Notes under the pieces: generated by a model
Databases searched by the model: none
What the model was told of the DNA's origin: nothing
The model's input: only the letters and a program-made list of their open reading frames with translations
NCBI GenBank assembly: GCA_964351495.1
Contig: CAYGOC010000007.1
Coordinates: 1 to 64,000 of the forward strand
DNA: 64,000 bases
Reading direction: 5' to 3'
Origin: CAYGOC01 sp964351495
GTDB taxonomy: Bacteria > Chlamydiota > Chlamydiia > Chlamydiales > SM23-39
Shown: positions 7,768 to 16,626 of the stretch, in pieces
Numbering within the stretch: the first letter of the stretch is position 1
How the letters are laid out: each line of letters begins with the position of its first letter
Program-made: the position numbers and the translations under genes

Positions 7768-8619
7768 TTAAGAGCCCACCTTCCAACGAAAGAAAGAAAC
7801 AAGCTTCAAAGGCGCTTGTAATTCTTTTCCTTTTTTCTCTAGAAGAGCCTCTATTGTCATAGAGCTGTCTTTGATGAATTTCTGACAAAGAAGACAAAAC
7901 TGATCGCAAAAGGCATTAAATTTCCCCGCTACAATTTTTTCTACCACGTTTTCCGGTTTGTTTTTGATCTGCGCTCTAGCTATCTCTTCTTCTCTAGTCT
8001 TTACAGCAGAAGGAACCTCTTCTTTAGAGATATACTCCGGATTTTCCGCTACAATATGCATAGCGATATCATAGGCCAAATCGCCCACTTCAGAAGAACC
8101 TTCAATTTCTACAAAAGAGAGGATCTTAGATCCCATATGAGAATAAATCCCATAGGAGTTCCCCTTTTTTTTAGGGATATACTGCACTTTCTTTAAAAGG
8201 ATATTCTCCCCTAAAGTTTGAATCACCAAATTGCGATACTGTTCCAAGGTTAAAGAAGAATCTGTCTTAGAAGGAATTTCTTTTACCGCTTCTAAAGAAG
8301 AACTTTTCTCCGCAAGAACTACCTCTAAAATTTCTTGTAAATAAGAAAGAAATTTTTCATTCTTCGCTACAAAGTCTGTCTCGCAGTTGAGCTCTACCAC
8401 AGCTACCCCTTCTGCATTTTCCAAAGCCTGAATAGAACCTTCTTTAGCCTCTCTCCCTTCTTTTTTTACAGCAGAAGCCATTCCCTTTTTTCGTAAGTAA
8501 TCGATAGCAGCTTGCATATCTCCATCCGCTTCTACCAAAGCCTCTTTACACTTGCTCATTCCCACGCCTGTTGTCTCTCTGAGCTCTTTAATCATCTCCA
8601 TACTTATCGATTGCTTCAT
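7768..8619 (-). CDS. tsf: translation elongation factor Ts
   Basis: 283 aa nucleotide-exchange factor for EF-Tu. The N-terminal UBA-like domain carries LRETTGVGMSKCKEAL, followed by the ELNCETDFVAKNEKF core and the long dimerisation region. The C-terminus ends FFRWKVGS. AAGG precedes the ATG by one base, with a purine-rich stretch before it. It forms the rpsB-tsf operon with a 16-base gap. Confidence 0.95.
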   Translation of the reverse strand: MKQSISMEMIKELRETTGVGMSKCKEALVEADGDMQAAIDYLRKKGMASAVKKEGREAKEGSIQALENAEGVAVVELNCETDFVAKNEKFLSYLQEILEVVLAEKSSSLEAVKEIPSKTDSSLTLEQYRNLVIQTLGENILLKKVQYIPKKKGNSYGIYSHMGSKILSFVEIEGSSEVGDLAYDIAMHIVAENPEYISKEEVPSAVKTREEEIARAQIKNKPENVVEKIVAGKFNAFCDQFCLLCQKFIKDSSMTIEALLEKKGKELQAPLKLVSFFRWKVGS

Positions 8620-8635
8620 ACCTTCGTTCCCTCGC

Positions 8636-9424
8636 TTATAAGTCTTCTTTCTCTTCGTTTTCTATCTCTTTTTCTTCCACTTCTTTTTTCTCTTGAGAAA
8701 GAACCTCTTTTACTTTACTCAGATTCAGTTCCTCTTTTTTCTCCAAAATTGCCTTGCAAATCGCCCCTAAAACAAGACGGATGCTTTTTAAAGCATCATC
8801 ATTGCACGCTATAACATAATCAATCGGATCTGGATCACAATTGGTATCCACCAAGGCCATAACAGGAATTCCCAGCTTATTCGCTTCCGCCACTGCAATA
8901 TGCTCTTTAGAAGGATCTACTACTACTAAAAGACCGGGAGGCTTTCTCATATTTCTAATACCAGAAAGAGCTCTTTCTAATTTTTCCTGCTTCTTCCCTA
9001 ATTGTGAGATCTCTTTCTTTTTTAGCCCCTCAGAACCGGTAGAAATCTGTTTCTCTATTCTCTCTAAAGTCTTTACAGATTTTCGAATCGTAGGAAGATT
9101 CGTAAGAGTCCCCCCAAGCCATCTCTCACAAACATAAAACTCAGAGCACCTCTCTGCAAACTCCCGAATCACTACCTTTGCTTGTTTTTTTGTGCCTACA
9201 AAAAGAACCGACTTTCTCTTTGCTACAACCTCTTTTACTATCTCCACATTCTCTCGAATCTGGTGAATTGTCTTCGCTAGGTTGATAATGTAGATGCCAT
9301 TTCTTTCTTCATAAATGAATCTACGCATTTTGGGATTCCATCTTTGTTTTTTATGACCAAAATGAGCTCCCGATTTAAGCAAATTTTCAATAGTGACTTC
9401 TTCCTCTTCTACAAAAGCAGACAA
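8636..9424 (-). CDS. rpsB: 30S ribosomal protein S2
   Basis: 262 aa. Canonical S2 motifs are SGAHFGHKKQRWNPKM, RNGIYIINL, VLFVGTKKQAK and LAVVVDPSKE-type stretches (here LLVVVDPSKEHIAVAEA). An acidic Glu/Lys tail of about 30 residues follows the S2 domain. Initiation appears to be at TTG (9422-9424), five bases after TAAGGAG, unusual for an abundant ribosomal protein. First gene of rpsB-tsf(-frr). Confidence 0.95.
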   Translation of the reverse strand: MSAFVEEEEVTIENLLKSGAHFGHKKQRWNPKMRRFIYEERNGIYIINLAKTIHQIRENVEIVKEVVAKRKSVLFVGTKKQAKVVIREFAERCSEFYVCERWLGGTLTNLPTIRKSVKTLERIEKQISTGSEGLKKKEISQLGKKQEKLERALSGIRNMRKPPGLLVVVDPSKEHIAVAEANKLGIPVMALVDTNCDPDPIDYVIACNDDALKSIRLVLGAICKAILEKKEELNLSKVKEVLSQEKKEVEEKEIENEEKEDL

Positions 9425-9457
9425 GCAAACTCCTTACATGTTAATTTTTTCTTCGTT

Positions 9458-9528
9458 AGCGCCTGATCAGAATCGAACTGACACTCGTAGCTTGGAAGGC
9501 TACTGTTCTACCATTGAACTACAGGCGC
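9458..9528 (-). tRNA. tRNA-Gly (anticodon TCC)
   Basis: 71-nt cloverleaf. The acceptor GCGCCTG pairs with CAGGCGC; the anticodon stem-loop is GTAGC-CTTCCAA-GCTAC with anticodon TCC; the T arm is CAGTTCGATTCTG. It lies just upstream of rpsB on the same strand, the kind of tRNA/ribosomal-protein arrangement that may be co-transcribed. Confidence 0.94.
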
Positions 9529-9558
9529 GTTTTAACCTTATCTTAAGGTGATTCAAAT

Positions 9559-9587
9559 AGAGTAAAGTAGGATAGAATTTAATACAA
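9559..9587 (-). promoter_or_regulatory. candidate promoter for tRNA-Gly/rpsB
   Basis: On the minus strand TTGTAT (9582-9587) and TACTCT (9559-9564) are 17 bases apart. The start site would fall about 25 bases before tRNA-Gly. Match to consensus is only fair. Confidence 0.28.
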
Positions 9588-9675
9588 GCTCCCTCTATTT
9601 TAAGAAAAAATTGTAAGATAAGACTCCTTTCAAAAAGAGATTTTCATGTTACATTTAGGATAAAGCGTCTGTTTT

Positions 9676-12600
9676 ATGCGTCAAAAATTTCGTGTACATA
9701 TCCCTTTTGCCGTTTATCCTCTTTTTCTTCTGATTACGGTTATTTGTGGACTCGTTTTTTTAAGGCTCTGCCAGCTTACTTACTTTGATCAAGAAAAATA
9801 TATAGAAATGGCAGAAGCTCCTAAAAGAAAAACTTTAATTCAAAAAGCCAAAAGAGGAGAGATTTTAGACCGGGAAGGTAATGTGCTCGCCCACAATATC
9901 CTCTCCTACAAAGCTTCTATATACTTTTCTGAAATAGCCCAAATTCCTTCCGTAAAATGGACGATGGACCCTAAAAAAAATAAAATAAAAATATATCCTA
10001 GAAAAGAGTACATCCAAAAACTCTCTGAAAAACTTTCTAAAGAACTTTTATTAGAGAAAAATAGAATTGAAGATGCCATCTACTCCTATGCGGCTCTTTT
10101 CCCTAATCTCCCCTACCCCATCAAAAAAGATTTATCAGAAAAAGAATACTACCGAATCAAAATGCTCGAAAAAAATTGGCCCGGTCTACAAGGAGAGATA
10201 GAAGAAAAAAGAGTCTATCCCCAAAAAAAAATCGCTTGCAACGTCATAGGATATATAGGAGCGCTCAATGCACAAGGATATTTTTACATAGCAGAAAAAA
10301 TTAAAACCCTCAGTCAATACGTAGAAAACCCTGATCTCCCTTTGCCTAAAGAATATGAAAACCTTGAATCCCTTTTATGCTCTTTAAAAGAGCTAAAAGA
10401 AAAAGCCTACTCTTTTCAAGATTTGGCAGGAAAAACAGGTATCGAAGCTTTTTATGAAAAAGAATTACGCGGCTTTTTTGGTAAAGAAAGTTTTGAAACA
10501 GACCCAAAGGGAAATTTTCTTAGAAAACTACCCCAAAAATATCCTGCTATCCCAGGGAAAAAAGTAGTTTTAAGTCTCTCTTTACCTATGCAAAAAAAAG
10601 CCGAAAGCTTGCTTTCTAGAAAAACTTCCCTTGTATCTAAAAATAAAAAACAAAAAATGCCCTGGATAAAAGCTGGCAGCATTGTAGCCATGGACCCCAA
10701 TACAGGAGAGATCTTAACCTTTGCCTCTTACCCAAGATATGACCCAAATGATTTTCTTTTTTCTTCAGAAAAAGCCCAAAAGTGGCTAGAGACGGAAGCT
10801 CATATCCAAAAAATTTGGGAAGGAGAGGCTTCTTTAGAAAGAGAATTCTACGACCCCAAAAAGGATCTTTTTTTAGAAGAAAGCCTTCCCCTTAGCTTTG
10901 AAACGTTTTTACAACAAATTCTCCCTTTAAACTCTCCTATTCTCTCTTTTTTAATTCCTTTTACGGTAAAAAAAGCAGCAAGGCTGCAAGAAGACTGGGA
11001 AAAAGTCTTATTTTATCTACAAGAAAAAGACTCCTATACCGCTATGAAAGCCTTTTCTTTAGAAAAGAAAGCCCCTCTTTTACAAGAATTTGAAAAAGAA
11101 TGGGCCCTCCTATTTTCCTCTATTACACAGGAAAAAGACCGCCTTTTTGCAATTGACCTTTGTAGACTTTTTGTATTTAGCCCTGCTTTTTCTAATGAAC
11201 TTTTAGAAAAAATAGGAGACCTTTCTATTTCCGAATATTTCTCCCTAACACAAAAAGTGTTAAACTTGAAAACAGCCGTTCAAAAATGGGGAAAAACCAG
11301 TTTTCACAAAACTCTTTTCCCCTTATGGAGAGAAGAAAACCAGACAACCTTCCTTTTGCAAAAAAGAAAAGAAGAGCAAGAAAAAAAAACCTACGCACGT
11401 CCCTTCTTAGACTTATTAGACCAAAAAGAAGCCTCCTTATTTCGCACTTTTTGGGACAGCTACTCGTCTGATATGTTCCTTTATGTATGCCAAAAAGTTC
11501 CTTTACCTAAAAAAATTGCCTTTTTAGAAGAGTCTTTGCAAAAACAAGTAGTACCTCCTGAAATCTCCTCTCTTGCTAAAACACTCTCTCCTTCTCTTTT
11601 TAAAGAACTGGTAAACTCTATGCGCCCTTTTTCAAAACTACAAAGACCTCTTTTGCATAGATACCCTTTTTTCTCTTTCACAAAAGAACCTATTGAAAAA
11701 GATCTGGCCGCCTCTTTTTATCCTCTACAAAAGTGGGGTTTTGCAAGATCCTATGCTTATAGACAAGCTTGCCCTTTAGGCTCTATTTTCAAACTTATAA
11801 CAGCCTATACCGCACTAGAAGAACACTTTCAAAAAAAAGAAGAACCCTTTTCCTTTTCTATAGTAGATCAGCTGACAAAAGATCCGAAAAAAGGACTCTT
11901 ACTAGGATCTACCGCAGAAGGGTTTCCTCTCACTAGAATTTATAAAGGAGGAAGGCTGCCTAAGTCATCTAGAAATAACATTGGAAAAATAGATCTTATA
12001 AATGCCTTAGAACAGTCTAGCAACCCCTATTTTTCCCTTCTTGCTCTAAATCTAAAAGATCCTCTTTCTTTAAAACAAAAAGCCCAAGAATTTTCTTTTG
12101 GAACCAAAACAAACATAGACCTTTCCGGAGAATTCAAAGGAACTTTACCAAACGACCTACAATACAACAGATCAGGTCTTTATTCTTTTGCAATAGGACA
12201 TCATCTGTTTTCTGCTACTCCCCTTCAAACAGCTGTCATGCTCTCTACTTTAGCAAAAAAAGGAACTATGTTCCGTCCAAAACTAGCCAAAGCAATTCTA
12301 GGAAAAGAACGTCTTTTTAAAACCCCTTTTACCCAAAAACAACTCTACCCTCATAAAAAAAGTCTCGATTTTCTAGGGGTCCCTTTTTCTTTATTTACCT
12401 GGATGCCTCAAGAAGAACAAACTGCTACCCTAATCCCCTATGAAATAAAGAAGAAACTTCCCTACTCAGAAAAGATCTATCCCCTTTTATTTCAAGGAAT
12501 GGATCTTTGTGTGTGGGGAGAAAAAGGAACGGCCAACTTCTCTTTTTTACGCCCCTTTTTAGAAAGGCCCTCTTTAAAAAAGAAGTATGAACATTTCAAA

Positions 12601-12906
12601 CACCACTTCATTGGGAAAACCTCCACTGCAGAAGTAATGGCAAACTTAAGCGTAAACCCCTCCTCTAAAGCAGAAAAATACAAACATGTTTGGTTCGGAT
12701 CTATTTTATTTAAAGAAGAAACTCCGCAAAAATGGCTTCACCCGGAGCTTGTAATTGTAGTCTATTTAGAATTTGAAAAGTCAGGAAAAGAAGCCGCTTT
12801 TTTAGCTATGCAAATGGCTGAAACTTTTCAAGAACTTCAAAGAGATAAAAACGCATCCTCTTCTTTGAGTTTCTCTAAAGAATTCGTCAAAGAAGAAGAA
12901 AAATAA
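9676..12906 (+). CDS. large class B penicillin-binding protein (PBP2-type transpeptidase)
   Basis: 1076 aa, much larger than typical PBP2/PBP3 (about 600) but like the roughly 1080-aa chlamydial PBP2 as I recall it. One N-terminal membrane anchor (residues about 10-30), a dimerisation domain with RGEILDREGNVLA, then the transpeptidase domain. SxxK is S703-IF-K706, SxN is S781-S-N783, and the third motif is K981-T-S983 rather than KTG. A large insert of some 300 residues lies between GSIVAMDPNTGEIL and SxxK. It cross-links septal or ring peptidoglycan in chlamydiae. In Chlamydia it neighbours ompA and rpsB; here ompA is missing. Confidence 0.92.
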   Translation: MRQKFRVHIPFAVYPLFLLITVICGLVFLRLCQLTYFDQEKYIEMAEAPKRKTLIQKAKRGEILDREGNVLAHNILSYKASIYFSEIAQIPSVKWTMDPKKNKIKIYPRKEYIQKLSEKLSKELLLEKNRIEDAIYSYAALFPNLPYPIKKDLSEKEYYRIKMLEKNWPGLQGEIEEKRVYPQKKIACNVIGYIGALNAQGYFYIAEKIKTLSQYVENPDLPLPKEYENLESLLCSLKELKEKAYSFQDLAGKTGIEAFYEKELRGFFGKESFETDPKGNFLRKLPQKYPAIPGKKVVLSLSLPMQKKAESLLSRKTSLVSKNKKQKMPWIKAGSIVAMDPNTGEILTFASYPRYDPNDFLFSSEKAQKWLETEAHIQKIWEGEASLEREFYDPKKDLFLEESLPLSFETFLQQILPLNSPILSFLIPFTVKKAARLQEDWEKVLFYLQEKDSYTAMKAFSLEKKAPLLQEFEKEWALLFSSITQEKDRLFAIDLCRLFVFSPAFSNELLEKIGDLSISEYFSLTQKVLNLKTAVQKWGKTSFHKTLFPLWREENQTTFLLQKRKEEQEKKTYARPFLDLLDQKEASLFRTFWDSYSSDMFLYVCQKVPLPKKIAFLEESLQKQVVPPEISSLAKTLSPSLFKELVNSMRPFSKLQRPLLHRYPFFSFTKEPIEKDLAASFYPLQKWGFARSYAYRQACPLGSIFKLITAYTALEEHFQKKEEPFSFSIVDQLTKDPKKGLLLGSTAEGFPLTRIYKGGRLPKSSRNNIGKIDLINALEQSSNPYFSLLALNLKDPLSLKQKAQEFSFGTKTNIDLSGEFKGTLPNDLQYNRSGLYSFAIGHHLFSATPLQTAVMLSTLAKKGTMFRPKLAKAILGKERLFKTPFTQKQLYPHKKSLDFLGVPFSLFTWMPQEEQTATLIPYEIKKKLPYSEKIYPLLFQGMDLCVWGEKGTANFSFLRPFLERPSLKKKYEHFKHHFIGKTSTAEVMANLSVNPSSKAEKYKHVWFGSILFKEETPQKWLHPELVIVVYLEFEKSGKEAAFLAMQMAETFQELQRDKNASSSLSFSKEFVKEEEK

Positions 12907-13823
12907 CTAGCTGTCTTTTTTAAGCCCTCTTCAAAAGAAGTTTTAGGTTCCCACCCGAGCAACTTTTTAGCCAAAGAAAGGTCGGGCTCCATTCTACTTG
13001 GATCCTCTAAAAGGCCTTTTTCATACTGAATCGAAGAGTTACTTTTAGTCTCTTTTATAATAGTTTTCGCTAGCTTTTCTATAGAAAAAAGCTCTTTTCC
13101 CCCAATATTTACAGGTCCTAAAATCCACGATTCTGATTTCATCATCAAAATAAGAGCGCTAACAGCATCTTCTACATAGCAAAAAGAGCGAATCTTTTCT
13201 CCTTTTCCTTGTATGACCAAGGGTAATTTTTGAAGAGCTTTTTGTAAAAATTGGGCAATAACTCCGCCCCCTTCTAAAGACATTCTGGGGCCATAGGTAT
13301 GAAAGAGACGCACTATTTTTACAGGCACCTGATGCTCCCTGTAAAAATCAAAAAACAATGCCTCTGCCGCTCTTTTCCCTTCTTCAAAACAAGCTCTTAC
13401 ACCTACCGGATTTACCTTGCCAAAATCCTCCTCTTTCTGAGGAAAAGAAGAAGAGTCTCCATAAACAGAAGAAGAAGAGACCTGCAAAATTTTCGCCCGG
13501 TTCCTTTTGGCAAGCTCAAGCATATGTAAAGAGCCTAGTAGATTTACCTTCCAAGATTCGATCGGTTTTTTTTCAGAAGCTCTATAAGAAGCAAACGCCG
13601 CTACATTATAAATCTCATCCGCGTCTACATAAAGGGCTCTACAAATATCGTGCTCTATAAAAGAAAACAAAGGATGAGAGAGCATTGATACGATATTTTC
13701 TTTAGAACCTGTAGATAGATTATCTACACAAAGAACTTCATTTCCTTCCTGCAAAAGCTTCTCACAAAGATGCGAACCTAAAAATCCCGCTCCTCCCGCT
13801 ACTAAACACTTACGCTTTGCCAT
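12837..13823 (-). CDS. UDP-glucuronate decarboxylase-like NAD-dependent epimerase/dehydratase, catalytic Tyr replaced
   Basis: 328 aa extended SDR. The NAD motif GGAGFLGSH is at residues 9-17, SSSSVYG is conserved, and the stretch VRACFEEGKRAAE aligns with the UXS signature in which the residue before EEGK is the catalytic Tyr of YxxxK. Here it is Phe (codon TTT), so the active site is altered. The LFHTYGPRM segment is otherwise UXS-like. Its 3' end overlaps the PBP2 tail by 70 bases on the opposite strand, and it overlaps the Wzc-like gene by 14 bases upstream. It probably works on nucleotide sugars for the same glycan, or is a non-catalytic relic. Confidence 0.78.
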   Translation of the reverse strand: MAKRKCLVAGGAGFLGSHLCEKLLQEGNEVLCVDNLSTGSKENIVSMLSHPLFSFIEHDICRALYVDADEIYNVAAFASYRASEKKPIESWKVNLLGSLHMLELAKRNRAKILQVSSSSVYGDSSSFPQKEEDFGKVNPVGVRACFEEGKRAAEALFFDFYREHQVPVKIVRLFHTYGPRMSLEGGGVIAQFLQKALQKLPLVIQGKGEKIRSFCYVEDAVSALILMMKSESWILGPVNIGGKELFSIEKLAKTIIKETKSNSSIQYEKGLLEDPSRMEPDLSLAKKLLGWEPKTSFEEGLKKTASYFSSSLTNSLEKLKEEDAFLSL

Positions 13824-16626
13824 AAAACCCGGTACCCTTCTTTAAAAAAGCAAGCTTTCCTCTTCCCTCATCATACGACCAATCCATAAAAGGTTGCAAT
13901 ACTTCTATTGGCTCTTTTTCCAAAGTAATGACAACCCTGTCGGAAAAAGACAAAAACACCGTGCTTTCTAAAAAAGAAAGAGAAAACCGGCTACTTAAAA
14001 AAATCTTATCATATTTCTTCTTTGCCTCTTCTAAAAAACAAGAAAACACCTCTGAGGTAAAAAGTTCTATAGAAAATCTCGTAGAACCCCCTGAAGGAAG
14101 GTAATCTACCCCTTCTGTTTTTATACAAACACGCTCTATCGAATTATTGTTTCCTTCTAAAACCGTTAAAAGCCCCCTTTCTTCCTTTTTTTTATAAGGA
14201 CTTTGTAGATCACAATTGACCACCAAAACCTTCTCCCCTTTTTTTTGAAACAGCTTTGCCAAGGAAAATAGGTAATTAGGACCTGTTGGATTAAAAAAAG
14301 AGATAATCTTTCCTTCATTTATAAAAAAGACAGCCTCTCTTAAAGCCTCTAAATCCGCATCAGAAAGACTATTTAAATCTTCCTCCTCAGAGCGTAAAGA
14401 GATCTCTCCTAAAAACTTTTGATCTAATAACTTCAAACTGCGAGAAGAGGGAGGAAGCCCTTTTAAAAGGGCTGCCACAAAAGAGGCTAAAAAAGTAAAA
14501 AACACCAGAACCAGCCCTACCAAAATAGCCTTTAATAAATACAGCTTTGGCATGGCTTTTATAGGGACAGAAGCCTGATCTAAAGGCCTTGATTGAAACC
14601 GTTTCAAATTACTTGCTATAGTCTTATTTTCTATAAGCTCCAAAATGGCTTGCGTAATTTTTGTTCCCAGCTCTTTTTGCAAAAAAAGCCTTTCCTCTTT
14701 TCTTTGATTTTGAGGGATTTCTTTCATTTTTTCTTTTAAGACAGCAATCTTCTCTAATAAAACTTCTTTTTCTTTTTTTACCTCTTCTTTTTGTCTAAAA
14801 AGAAGTTCTCTTCCTTTTTCTTGTAACAAAGCCAAAGACTGCTCTAAACAATCCAGTATAATCTGTTGCAACATCTTTTGTTTTTGCTTGATTAACTCTA
14901 AAGAAATAGCCTCCATCCTGATTACCGATTCTATATGAACTTGTAAGATTTTTTTCTGCAGTGCTATATCTTCTTCTATTCTAATTTTTTCTTTTTCTGT
15001 TAAAAATTTATCCTCTTTTCTTTGCATCGATAAACTAGAAAGTCTGTGTACCCTTTCTTGGCTTACAGGGTCCTGTAAAACACCCGACAAGGAACTCACT
15101 TCAAAAGATGGTTTTTCTATGTTTTCTAAGGCGAAAGAAAGCTGTCTTATCTTTTCTTGTAAAGCATCTGTTTTAATATGATAGGAGGTTAAAAATTCTT
15201 TGGCTGTTTTTAAGTCAATTCCCTCTAACTCTTTGGGAAGATTTTCTTCTAAGGAAATCCTTTTTTCTAAAACTACTTTTTCTGCTTTTAACTGCTTAAG
15301 GAGTTCTTTTTTATAGGAAGCAAAATCCTCTTTCTTAGCGAAAAACTCACCCCCTCTGTTAGCCTCTTGAAAAAAGTGGATTCCTTCTGCTTTTTCTAAA
15401 TTCTCTATCGTGGTATTTACTTTTTTTAAGTCGGTTAAATGCTTTTCTGTTTTTTGTTGAATAAACTCCGATTTTTCTAAGTCTTGTAATCGTAGAGAAA
15501 GTTCTATTTTCTCTTTTTCCTCTATTGTTTTTTCTTTCTCTTTATAAAGCTCTACTATCTCGGGGTTTACCTTACCCAAAAAAGAGCCCACCTCCTCAAA
15601 ACTATGGCAGGAAGAAAGCTGCTTTTCTAAAGCCTCTGTTTCTAAAAGCGTCTCTGTTTGCTTTTGATACTGTTTTGAAAAAGCCGTGATCTCCTCTTCT
15701 GTAGACAGAAACCCTGCATTTTCTATCCTCTCTTTGAGATAGGTTTCATATTCTTGTAAACCTTTAGAAAAACTCTCTTCTACTTCTTTTTGTCTTCTTA
15801 AAAGATAGGTAATTTGTTCACTAGAGGTCTCTTCTCTTTCTTTTTCCTCATGGTTCTTATATTCTCTCATTAACCCATTTAAAATCCTGGCTCCCTCTTT
15901 TCTATCTCTTTTTTGTATGGAAAGAAGGAGAAGGTTTGGATTTTCCCTCTCTTTTTTTATAGAGATACTCTTTCCTAAATCCTCAAAAAGATCTTGCCAA
16001 GGAACCACCTGAAAACTATATCTTTTTTTAACAAGAATCTCTTTAGGATGCGCTTTTACCGTAAAGCTAAAAGAGGAAAAAGAAAAAGGAACCCCTACCT
16101 TTCCCACTCCCAACTTTTTCCCCTCAGAAGAAAAAACAAAAAACTCCCCTTTTGGAAGAAATTGCAAGGAAAAAAGAAGCGGACACTCTCCTTCAAAAGC
16201 CACATCAGAAAAAGAAAAATTCTCTATATCGTCTACCTTGCCAAAAAAAGCAAACCGTAAGTTTTCTTGCAGATTGTGAAAAACCTTTCCCAACAGCCCC
16301 CTTTTTACCTGAAAAATCTGAAGACCCTCTTTTTCCATTAAAGCCTTCAACACTTTTTTCGACTTCATTAATGAGGCAGCTGAAGAGCCTTCCTGTAAGG
16401 AACTTTTCCCCAGAAATAAGGTTTTTAAAGAATCTTGCCCCTCTCCCTCTCCTTCTTTTTCTAAAAAAGAGGCCGTTACCTTGTATTGAATGGGAGTAAT
16501 AAGGGAAAAAGCTAAAAACAAAAAGGAGCCCGCAAAAAACACACGATACAAAAACCGTTTTTTTGCACGAAAAAATTCCTTTAACTCTTCAAGAGAAAAA
16601 ATCACTTCTAAAGAATCATGTTTCAC
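13810..16626 (-). CDS. Wzc-like polysaccharide chain-length/co-polymerase protein with degenerate kinase domain
   Basis: 938 aa from a GTG at 16626 whose TGA-overlapping position (GTGA) couples it to the Wza-like gene. Order: short cytosolic leader, TM about residues 29-44, a periplasmic Wzz-type region with very long Glu/Lys-rich coiled coils, then a second TM about 700-720 preceded by a Pro-containing segment. A C-terminal domain of about 215 residues has the layout of BY-kinases (Wzc/CpsD). Its Walker A position reads NPTGPNY, the A' motif is VVNCDLQSP and the Walker B position lacks Asp. A Tyr-rich tail is also missing. It probably acts as a scaffold with Wza. Confidence 0.75.
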   Translation of the reverse strand: MKHDSLEVIFSLEELKEFFRAKKRFLYRVFFAGSFLFLAFSLITPIQYKVTASFLEKEGEGEGQDSLKTLFLGKSSLQEGSSAASLMKSKKVLKALMEKEGLQIFQVKRGLLGKVFHNLQENLRFAFFGKVDDIENFSFSDVAFEGECPLLFSLQFLPKGEFFVFSSEGKKLGVGKVGVPFSFSSFSFTVKAHPKEILVKKRYSFQVVPWQDLFEDLGKSISIKKERENPNLLLLSIQKRDRKEGARILNGLMREYKNHEEKEREETSSEQITYLLRRQKEVEESFSKGLQEYETYLKERIENAGFLSTEEEITAFSKQYQKQTETLLETEALEKQLSSCHSFEEVGSFLGKVNPEIVELYKEKEKTIEEKEKIELSLRLQDLEKSEFIQQKTEKHLTDLKKVNTTIENLEKAEGIHFFQEANRGGEFFAKKEDFASYKKELLKQLKAEKVVLEKRISLEENLPKELEGIDLKTAKEFLTSYHIKTDALQEKIRQLSFALENIEKPSFEVSSLSGVLQDPVSQERVHRLSSLSMQRKEDKFLTEKEKIRIEEDIALQKKILQVHIESVIRMEAISLELIKQKQKMLQQIILDCLEQSLALLQEKGRELLFRQKEEVKKEKEVLLEKIAVLKEKMKEIPQNQRKEERLFLQKELGTKITQAILELIENKTIASNLKRFQSRPLDQASVPIKAMPKLYLLKAILVGLVLVFFTFLASFVAALLKGLPPSSRSLKLLDQKFLGEISLRSEEEDLNSLSDADLEALREAVFFINEGKIISFFNPTGPNYLFSLAKLFQKKGEKVLVVNCDLQSPYKKKEERGLLTVLEGNNNSIERVCIKTEGVDYLPSGGSTRFSIELFTSEVFSCFLEEAKKKYDKIFLSSRFSLSFLESTVFLSFSDRVVITLEKEPIEVLQPFMDWSYDEGRGKLAFLKKGTGFYGKA

